Below are positions 10,878-18,802 of a stretch of DNA of 64,000 nucleotides, piece after piece. Positions within the stretch are counted from its first letter, which is position 1; each line of letters begins with the position of its first letter. Source of the DNA: Defluviitaleaceae bacterium (GTDB lineage Bacteria; Bacillota; Clostridia; Lachnospirales; WQUN01); assembly GCA_009779835.1 (NCBI GenBank), contig WRBD01000008.1, forward strand, positions 1 through 64,000. The letters are read 5' to 3'. Made by a program: the position numbers and the translations under genes. The notes under the pieces were generated by a model that was not told the DNA's origin, ran no database searches, and saw only the letters and a program-made list of their open reading frames with translations.

Positions 10878-13800
10878 ATGGCACTTGGGAAAATGCAGAG
10901 GGAACATCTTGAATCGGAACTTCTACTAAGTAAAGGCGGAGGTATTTATTACGATAACGCCCGCGTAGAAGCAAGCGAAACAGAAGCGACACTGTTCGTT
11001 GGGCTTGGAGGAACAGGTGCGGATATGCTGATTCGCATAAAAAATGAGGTTAAGCGACGCATGGTTTTACCTTCCACAAACGGAAAAATCGTTTCCGATA
11101 CGCCGCAAAATATAGGATTCCTCGCGATTGACACAGATAAAACATCTATGAAAAAAGCATGGGGTACGGCGACTTTCGACCAATTTGGTTCGGAGTTTTG
11201 TTCAATTGCGGTCCATGATAAGCAAGCTATCGTTACAAAATGGAAATCGCTTGCGGAATCCAATGCCGAAGAAGCATCTTGGTACGATAAAATTGATGCG
11301 GAAGCCGCATTGCCCGGCGCAGGCGGCAAACGTCAAATAGGACGGCTTTTACTTTTTGAAAATATAAGAAACGTAACCGACTGCATGGAAAGAAAGATTA
11401 GATGTTTAATCGCCGGCGGCATTAATAATGTAACAGTTGTAGTTGTTGCAGGTATCGCCGGCGGAACAGGCTCGGGTACGTATATTGATATCGCCTATAT
11501 CGCGCGAAAAGTTCTTGAGGAGCTTGCGATTCCCGGAAGAAATATTTTCGGTTATATAGTCTTGCCGGACGTAAACTTATTAAACGGCGGTAATCAAGAT
11601 GTTTTAAAACGCAACGGATTCGCCGCGTTAAAAGAACTCGACTATTGGATGAGTCCCGGTAAATATGAACATGATGATCAATTTGTTCAGAGTTACGGTG
11701 CAGGTGTGAGCGTTCGTTCTATCGCGAGCCGCCCATTTAATTTTTGTCACTTACTTTCCGCGCAAGACATGAACGGAATGCCTCTTACTTATAACAAAGT
11801 TATCAGTAGTATGGCGGAAAATATTTTTGCATATATTGCGGCGGAAGTTGGAGCTACTGCCGATAGTAGCGGCAACAGCACAATGGGTGCTATGTATGAC
11901 AATATTAACGAGTATATAGACAGTCTTTCGGCTAAAGCACCGATTCCCGCGTGTTATCGGTACCTTGCGGTTGGAAGCACAAAATTGGAAATTCCTTATG
12001 AAGAAATTTCTACGTTGCTTGCAATTGAATTATTTAAACGTCTTCAACCTACATTTGATTTGCGTCCGACAGAAGAAACTTTTAAGACGGATATGACAGC
12101 TTTACGGCTTGTTCCCAAAGACGTTGTACACAACAGCCTTACAAGAAAAGTTCCCCCGTCACCCCTTGATGGGCAGCCAAATTATCAGCACGGACAAATT
12201 TGGGGTGGCGAAAACGTCGGGCCAAGAAACAACCGCGCTTATGGGGATGTTTATCAGTGGATTGCACGCGAATTTCAAATTGCGGTAACTGAAAGTATCA
12301 AGAATTGGTCTAACGACCAAATAGGGGTTTTTCAAAATTTTATCTCGGACAGCATGAAAAAGCCCGACCGTGGGCCAGTGTATCTTTCCGCATTGATAAA
12401 ATCCGATAACAAGTGGAGTATAATCCCAACCCTAACAAGCATGGCGGAGCAATGCGACGGCATTGCCGCAACTTGTATGTCGCAAGTTGGGCAAATTGAA
12501 AATAAACTTCAATCCGCTTACAACGCGGGTCATGGAAAACTTATAAACAGAGGAAAATACGTCAGTGATTATTTGTCGGCGTTATTTGAGTGGATGAATA
12601 ATGAAAACGCAATATATGTTTATCCAGAACGCGCAAAAGAAATTCGCGCACTTCGCGACAGACTTCAAGTTTATTATGATAAAGTTTTTTCAAAGCTTGC
12701 CGATGTTCTTGAAGCATTGCCTGATATTTTCCGTCAAAATTATGATTACATGGTAATTGCTGAACGCGAAGCGGAAAGCGAAGGCCGGATTGAAAACGAC
12801 ACAAGACTTATTTGGCCGCTTAAATATGTGAAAAAGAAAGCCACGGAGTTACGTGATTTTGACAAAATGCTTGATGAGGGAGTTATTCGTTTCCTTGACG
12901 ACATGACTGTTAATCTTTCACGTTGGACGGGAAACGACCTTGAAAATTTAGACGAAGCTTCATCTGGCACGGACGTTCCGGGATTCATTTCTCATTTTAT
13001 CAGCGAGCAGTTCGGCGGTCTTCTTACAATTAACATGGAAGATATTATGCGAAGCAAAGAAGGCGCGGATGATTTGGACAGATACCTTCATCTAACCTTA
13101 CCAGGCATGAAAGATAAAGCGGTGCCGATGTTTAGTATGAGGCAACAATTCAGAAATAACGGCATAGCTGAATTCGGGCTTACTTCCGTTCCGCAGGATT
13201 GCCTTGAAATTAAATCCGCCGCAAATAAATATGTAAAATCTGACAAAATGTTTATTAAAACAAGTAAAGAAAAGACGCGTCTTTATTTTGTTAAAGTTGT
13301 TTCCGGTGTTCCATTGTATGCATACTCTAAAATTGAGGACATGGAAAAAGAATACGAAACTGCGAAAAGAACTACAACCACCCGCGATGGCACACATCTT
13401 TACGGCAAATGGTGGGAGCGCGACGTTATGCCTTCTCCGTTGCCGGAAAAAGCTTGGACACCTACGGTTTACACAAACCCGGATGCGAAAGCATATAATG
13501 ACTCCATTAGCGAAGCATTTAATTTCTGCTTAAAAAATAGTATTATCCGCCCTGATAACGAAAACAGCCCATCGAGATATTACTTATACATAGCAGATCC
13601 GAAAAAAGCGGATTTGTCAAATTTAGATTTTGGCGAAATGTCGATTCAAGAAAAACTTAGTGTGTTAGAAGAAGAATTTAACAGTTTATGGAGCGGAAAT
13701 TCGATTGAACTTGTAGGCATGGGAACAAGCAGCACTGCTGACTTCTTGGAAACCATACGTCTAAGCGTTTTACGCTTACCGCGCATTTGCAATGAACTTA

Positions 13801-14282
13801 AACGCCAGCGCGAAATAGCTTCAAGTTTTGTGCAAATGAAGAAAGAACTTGGCGACCCGAATGTATTCGCATCAGCTTTAATTTGCGGGCTTGTTACAAA
13901 ACAAGATTTAAATATCGTATTAAAGCGTTCCATAGGCTCGGCAAGTTATGAAGCACTTTACGACATAACTCTCGAAAAACCTTTTGGTGAACACGAAGCA
14001 TATACCGCTTTCCGTAAACTCTTGGACGATGAACGGCGCGATGAAATTGAAATGATGCGAAAAGAAATGCTAAAACGCATATCAAGAGACGACACAGAAA
14101 AATCCGAAGTTACGGAACGCGTTGAAACCATCGTAAAAACGTACACAAATGGTCTTCAAGAAATTAAAGGTCGCATAGAACGCGCACCGGCAGATAGACG
14201 CAAACCCTTGAAGGATATTTATTCATTTTACGATTCTGTTTTAAAAGTTGCGGAAAGATATAAAAATAACTATTTGGTTTAA
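10878..14282 (+). CDS. tubulin/FtsZ-superfamily-like GTPase, large (cluster gene 2)
   Basis: ATLFVGLGGTGADMLIRIKNEV (FtsZ-like N-terminal nucleotide loop), FLAIDTDKTSM, NVTVVVVAGIAGGTGSGTYIDIAYIARKVLEE (tubulin signature); long C-terminal extension. Confidence 0.85.
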   Translation: MALGKMQREHLESELLLSKGGGIYYDNARVEASETEATLFVGLGGTGADMLIRIKNEVKRRMVLPSTNGKIVSDTPQNIGFLAIDTDKTSMKKAWGTATFDQFGSEFCSIAVHDKQAIVTKWKSLAESNAEEASWYDKIDAEAALPGAGGKRQIGRLLLFENIRNVTDCMERKIRCLIAGGINNVTVVVVAGIAGGTGSGTYIDIAYIARKVLEELAIPGRNIFGYIVLPDVNLLNGGNQDVLKRNGFAALKELDYWMSPGKYEHDDQFVQSYGAGVSVRSIASRPFNFCHLLSAQDMNGMPLTYNKVISSMAENIFAYIAAEVGATADSSGNSTMGAMYDNINEYIDSLSAKAPIPACYRYLAVGSTKLEIPYEEISTLLAIELFKRLQPTFDLRPTEETFKTDMTALRLVPKDVVHNSLTRKVPPSPLDGQPNYQHGQIWGGENVGPRNNRAYGDVYQWIAREFQIAVTESIKNWSNDQIGVFQNFISDSMKKPDRGPVYLSALIKSDNKWSIIPTLTSMAEQCDGIAATCMSQVGQIENKLQSAYNAGHGKLINRGKYVSDYLSALFEWMNNENAIYVYPERAKEIRALRDRLQVYYDKVFSKLADVLEALPDIFRQNYDYMVIAEREAESEGRIENDTRLIWPLKYVKKKATELRDFDKMLDEGVIRFLDDMTVNLSRWTGNDLENLDEASSGTDVPGFISHFISEQFGGLLTINMEDIMRSKEGADDLDRYLHLTLPGMKDKAVPMFSMRQQFRNNGIAEFGLTSVPQDCLEIKSAANKYVKSDKMFIKTSKEKTRLYFVKVVSGVPLYAYSKIEDMEKEYETAKRTTTTRDGTHLYGKWWERDVMPSPLPEKAWTPTVYTNPDAKAYNDSISEAFNFCLKNSIIRPDNENSPSRYYLYIADPKKADLSNLDFGEMSIQEKLSVLEEEFNSLWSGNSIELVGMGTSSTADFLETIRLSVLRLPRICNELKRQREIASSFVQMKKELGDPNVFASALICGLVTKQDLNIVLKRSIGSASYEALYDITLEKPFGEHEAYTAFRKLLDDERRDEIEMMRKEMLKRISRDDTEKSEVTERVETIVKTYTNGLQEIKGRIERAPADRRKPLKDIYSFYDSVLKVAERYKNNYLV

Positions 14283-14329
14283 AAAGTCAATCACAATACA
14301 GCAACATCCGAAAGGGGTTTCTGTGCGTT

Positions 14330-16390
14330 ATGAAAGTGCAAGCCGATGATATTATTAAAAAAATATCGGAGATTCGTTCGTTTACCGATGACAGTTACTT
14401 GAAAACAACGCATTACGCCATCTTTCTTTTGTTTGGTTGCTTGGACGAAATGAAAGTAACATTGGAGCAACGTGCGAGAGAGATTATAGTTGACAAAAAA
14501 GCCATTTCATTTTTAACAGTGGAAAATGCAGCCGGTGTTGCGCAAGATGTTAAATCGGCCATTGATGAAGTTTCGCGAAGCGGCGTTGATTTGCAAAACC
14601 TTACGGAACTTCATTTTTGCCCGATTATTGTTTCGGATATGGCTGCCCCTGCACTTTATGGCGAGGTTGTTGATGTACTTGAAACGTATAAGCAAAATAA
14701 TGATTTACTTACCATTTGGAAGCCGTTTATCATTCTTAATACGGAAGAACACTCTACAATCGAGTGGTTGAATGTAATTTCACTTAAAATGAAAGAGCTT
14801 TCAGATAATGGTGCGGCGAATTGTTGTCGTTGTTGCATAATGACGCGAAAGGATGAAGATTTTTTTGCTGTAACTGACGAGCGACTTTTAAATACGGTTT
14901 TATTTGTGTCACTTCTTCACGCAAATGACACTACGCGTGAAGGAATTGGGCGGTGTATTGCTTATCGCAGAGAATATCCCGAAGAGTTTTATTATACTGC
15001 GCAAACAGTTTTTATTTCTAATCCGGTCATAATGCGCACGTTGCACTGCATCCGAATGCTTCTTGACCGCATAGATGAAGAAGGTGGCACAGAGCAAGAA
15101 CTGGATTTAACATTTACGGGGGAAATACTGGAACCGCTTTACGCAAGACTGCCGAATGAAGGGGAGCAAGTTACATTTGTCCCTCTATTAGGTGTTATGC
15201 CGGAACCTAACGGAAGCATGGACGGGTTTATGTCGCGGCTTAAAGAATTTGCAAAAACACATTATCTTTCCCAATTTGACATCAATAAAGCAGATATTTT
15301 TCTACGTTTCCGCAAGGGGTTTTTGCGCTCGTTTATTGAGTCGGGCATGAATGTGGAATTTTTGCACGGGATAATAGGTAATGATAATGAAATTAAAAAA
15401 TTATCAAGAACAACAGTTGCTGTTCAAATGAGTTCCTTGCCGGCGTTTACGCGAAAAAGTGGAATTTCCTCTGAAAATTTAGATTTGTATGCAATTATCG
15501 AAAGCAAATTGCGCTCGAAGCTTAACAGCTTAGGTTCCGAGTTGGTTGAGGAATTTCTGCGAAGCGAAGAATTTATTTCGCTTCCCGCGCTTTATAACGA
15601 TGCGCGAAAATTACTTAGAGACGTTTCAAACGAACTTGTCGAAGAAGTTGACAGACGAAACAGAAGCGGTGTTGAAATTTACTTAGACTTACTGGGCGAG
15701 CCGGATGAACAACTTGTCTTCAACGTGGCGAAAGAGCTTAGCTCGCAGTCAATTTTTTCTCAATTTATCTCCGACATCACGCTTGCTATGGAAAGAAGCG
15801 ACGAAGATGGCGTCAATGAAGCTTTGGGGGATTTATTGGAGTCCCTTTACAACTCCGTAAGGGGGCTTTCCGGCGGAAGCGGCGCAAGAGATTATATGAA
15901 CTTACTTTCGCGTACATGCCAAAATCCTTCTGATAATGTTGTAAAACACTGTATTCAAAAAATAAGTTCGCAGTTGAAATTTCCGATGCGTTTTAATAAT
16001 AAAACCGGGCGCAAAAAATGCACTTTTATGTGGGGAAGCCAAGATAATAATTTCTATAGCGCATGGGAGCGGCAACAAACTATTTCAAACACAGATAATG
16101 AATTTTTACCAATACCCTCGAAAGAACGATTTGTAATTCTTTCAGTTTCACCTGCGTTTACAATGAAAGATATACGCGGCATCACAGGTGCTGCGCAAAC
16201 ACAACAGGAACCGGAAGAGCCGCAAATTTATGAAATACCGCCTGAATCAATTCCGAAACCGGCGGAAGAACCGGAATTGCCCCGGAAACCGATAGAAAAA
16301 TCAGCTCCGCCGCCTGAACCTGATGAATGGTCAATACCTGACTCTCAACCAACGCAACCTCTTGAAGACATAGAAAACCCGTGGGAGTAA
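14330..16390 (+). CDS. unknown-function protein with Pro/Glu-rich C-terminal tail (cluster gene 3)
   Basis: Long ORF in operon register; no recognised family; tail PEEPQIYEIPPESIPKPAEEPELPRKPIEKSAPPPEPDEW. Confidence 0.85.
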   Translation: MKVQADDIIKKISEIRSFTDDSYLKTTHYAIFLLFGCLDEMKVTLEQRAREIIVDKKAISFLTVENAAGVAQDVKSAIDEVSRSGVDLQNLTELHFCPIIVSDMAAPALYGEVVDVLETYKQNNDLLTIWKPFIILNTEEHSTIEWLNVISLKMKELSDNGAANCCRCCIMTRKDEDFFAVTDERLLNTVLFVSLLHANDTTREGIGRCIAYRREYPEEFYYTAQTVFISNPVIMRTLHCIRMLLDRIDEEGGTEQELDLTFTGEILEPLYARLPNEGEQVTFVPLLGVMPEPNGSMDGFMSRLKEFAKTHYLSQFDINKADIFLRFRKGFLRSFIESGMNVEFLHGIIGNDNEIKKLSRTTVAVQMSSLPAFTRKSGISSENLDLYAIIESKLRSKLNSLGSELVEEFLRSEEFISLPALYNDARKLLRDVSNELVEEVDRRNRSGVEIYLDLLGEPDEQLVFNVAKELSSQSIFSQFISDITLAMERSDEDGVNEALGDLLESLYNSVRGLSGGSGARDYMNLLSRTCQNPSDNVVKHCIQKISSQLKFPMRFNNKTGRKKCTFMWGSQDNNFYSAWERQQTISNTDNEFLPIPSKERFVILSVSPAFTMKDIRGITGAAQTQQEPEEPQIYEIPPESIPKPAEEPELPRKPIEKSAPPPEPDEWSIPDSQPTQPLEDIENPWE

Positions 16391-16418
16391 TATTATTCAG
16401 AAACGGAGGTGTTTCCAC

Positions 16419-17042
16419 ATGCAACCGATAGCGTTGTTAAATCTTTCGGGTAAATATGTAAACGGAGAAGTTTCCCTTTCATGGAAATACCCGCCGCAAT
16501 CGCCCGACACTGTTTATGTGTTACCTGTTTGCGGAACGGGAGCTACCCGCCGTGCAAATACAACAGAAATGTCGGAGCATATGTTGCGAGATGTTACAAG
16601 CGGAACGAAGTTTAAATATCAATTCCGAAGCCCGCATGGTGTAATGCGTTGCGAATTTCTTGTTTTTCTTGGGAATAGCGGCGACGATATTCCTAATATG
16701 GAAAGGCTTTTGGATAACCCGGCACTTACCGTTACTGTTACCGTGGGAAATGCAATTGTTTTTTACGATGTGAAAACAACAAAAGTGGAAAACGATTTTG
16801 TGAAACATATAATCACTTTAAAATCATCATGCAGTATGGAGCAGGGAATATTAGGATATTCGTTTGCATCGTGCGAGAGAAGGTTTTCCGCACCTTTTCC
16901 GGGAGCGATTGAACGAGGGAAACGAAAGTACCCTCCGTTTTACACACGTGTAGGTTCAGATGTTTTTGTTGAAGTTGTAAACGGGACAAACGCTGATGTT
17001 CAAACAATTGCAAAACCAATATCCACATTTCTGTTCGGATAA
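16419..17042 (+). CDS. small predicted beta-rich protein, unknown function (cluster gene 4)
   Basis: RBS cggaggtg; FN3-like start LLNLSGKYVNGEVSLSWKYPPQSPDTVYVLPV; no recognised family. Confidence 0.8.
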   Translation: MQPIALLNLSGKYVNGEVSLSWKYPPQSPDTVYVLPVCGTGATRRANTTEMSEHMLRDVTSGTKFKYQFRSPHGVMRCEFLVFLGNSGDDIPNMERLLDNPALTVTVTVGNAIVFYDVKTTKVENDFVKHIITLKSSCSMEQGILGYSFASCERRFSAPFPGAIERGKRKYPPFYTRVGSDVFVEVVNGTNADVQTIAKPISTFLFG

Positions 17043-17062
17043 AATTTACAGGAGGCTTTTTA

Positions 17063-18802
17063 ATGTCATATTACCCAATTAAATGCCCATATTGCTTGGA
17101 GGAACTCTCAAACGAAGATATCTGTTTTAATATGAAAACAGGAATCGAAGGTAAGCGGCGCGAAATAAGAGAAGATTCTCCCATGCAAAACTCGGGTTCT
17201 TTCAATGGTTTGCCGGAATCAAGCAAACGGACAGCTTCTGTAGATGGCACACCCCTTCCGGATATCAGTTGGCTGGAGGATGATAGCAACAGTGATGCGG
17301 GTTGGCTGGATAGCTCTGATAGTAAAAAAAGCTCTGCCAATCGACAAATTAACGCGCCGACGGAAGGTTTTTATACTTTGTCCGAATTAAAAAAACATTT
17401 CGGTGAAGAAAATGTGAAGCCGCTTTTAGACAGGGATGTTCATGCACCGCCTGCACTTGCAAACAAGCCGGAATATAGAGCAGATTTACTTGTCGGCGTT
17501 GAAATTACAACTCGTAAAGATGGATATGAAACCACCACTACTTACAGGAAGCGTTATTGTGAGTGTGAAAAAGAACTTATGAACGCCGCCGGAATGAAAG
17601 CAAGCTATGTAATTTTGATGCTTGGGCCAAGTAGTTCAGGTAAAACAATGTTTTTAATTGCGTTGCACAAAGCATTGAAAGTTGACGGCGGGTATCTTTT
17701 ACCGCCACCTGAAGACGAAAATTCTCGAGGGGGTATTGCAAAACTTCTTGTCACTGTTTTGTCTGGCGGAGGAGAAGGAGATACGTCACTTAATAAAATG
17801 TCGGATGATTTATTCGATGACGGAAAATTGCCGTTGTCAACATTTTCGTTGGAAAATGAACCGCTTGTGCTGGACGTTTCTGTAGATTTTAAAAATGGGA
17901 AAAGTAATAACGCGCTTTTATTTCTTCGCGATATGCCGGGTGAATGGTTAACGAAACCGGACAAAGCAGAAGAACTTGAAACTATTGCAAAGCAGTTTTC
18001 ATTATTTGATGCATTCATAATGATGCTGGATCCGTTTACATTCACAAGCCGCAATGTTTTCAGAAGCGAAGGTAATAATGAAAATATGGATAAAATAAAA
18101 TTAAAATATATAGACATCCTCAATGGAGTTTTGACAGGTCAAGTTGTGCCCTATGTGGGCGGAAAAAAAATAAACAAACCAACAGCCGTAGTAATAACAA
18201 AGGGCGACCATTTTTTCAATCAGCAGAATTATCAACGATTGGAGCAAAATGGTGTTGCGCGCTCGTTCCCAACGCTTACCTCTTGGCAGAAAGCCAGTTT
18301 TGATAAACTTTATTTTTCCGAAATAGATAATGATGTCGGGCGCATTTTAAACAGCCTTTCAATCAATATAATAAATATGCTTGAAAAAAATTTCGGAAAT
18401 ACATTTTACGCTTTGGTTTCTGCGTTAAGCAAACTTCCAATTGACATCGAATATAATAAAGAAGGCTCTCTTGGGCGGGGCGATTACGTTTCTAACCCCA
18501 ATGTTATAAAGCCGTGGCGTGTCGCAGACCCGTTTATTCGTATGCTTATGCGACTTAATATTGTGCCGCCGTTTGACAAAGTTGAAATTCGCACGATTGA
18601 TATGGAACCACACGATTTAAGGCTTGGACGAAACACAAAATATCTCGCGGAAGTTAATGATTGGGGCAGGACATACTGTAATGCATGGGACGACCTTGCG
18701 GGTGAAATTTTGCCGACAAAAGGCGGACAAACGAGGCAGACGGGATCGGGGCAACCACAAAAACCGCCAAGAAAAGGAATCTTCGGAGGGTGGAAAAAAT
18801 GA
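17063..18802 (+). CDS. zinc-ribbon TRAFAC-like GTPase (cluster gene 5)
   Basis: N-term IKCPYCLEEL; Walker A LGPSSSGKTMF; G3-like LFLRDMPGEW; G4-like VVITKGDHF. Confidence 0.82.
   Translation: MSYYPIKCPYCLEELSNEDICFNMKTGIEGKRREIREDSPMQNSGSFNGLPESSKRTASVDGTPLPDISWLEDDSNSDAGWLDSSDSKKSSANRQINAPTEGFYTLSELKKHFGEENVKPLLDRDVHAPPALANKPEYRADLLVGVEITTRKDGYETTTTYRKRYCECEKELMNAAGMKASYVILMLGPSSSGKTMFLIALHKALKVDGGYLLPPPEDENSRGGIAKLLVTVLSGGGEGDTSLNKMSDDLFDDGKLPLSTFSLENEPLVLDVSVDFKNGKSNNALLFLRDMPGEWLTKPDKAEELETIAKQFSLFDAFIMMLDPFTFTSRNVFRSEGNNENMDKIKLKYIDILNGVLTGQVVPYVGGKKINKPTAVVITKGDHFFNQQNYQRLEQNGVARSFPTLTSWQKASFDKLYFSEIDNDVGRILNSLSINIINMLEKNFGNTFYALVSALSKLPIDIEYNKEGSLGRGDYVSNPNVIKPWRVADPFIRMLMRLNIVPPFDKVEIRTIDMEPHDLRLGRNTKYLAEVNDWGRTYCNAWDDLAGEILPTKGGQTRQTGSGQPQKPPRKGIFGGWKK

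Noticed and set aside
10878-14282. Division FtsZ
   Set aside because: Far too long, lacks FtsZ C-terminal layout and dcw neighbours; better treated as a distinct tubulin-like family.
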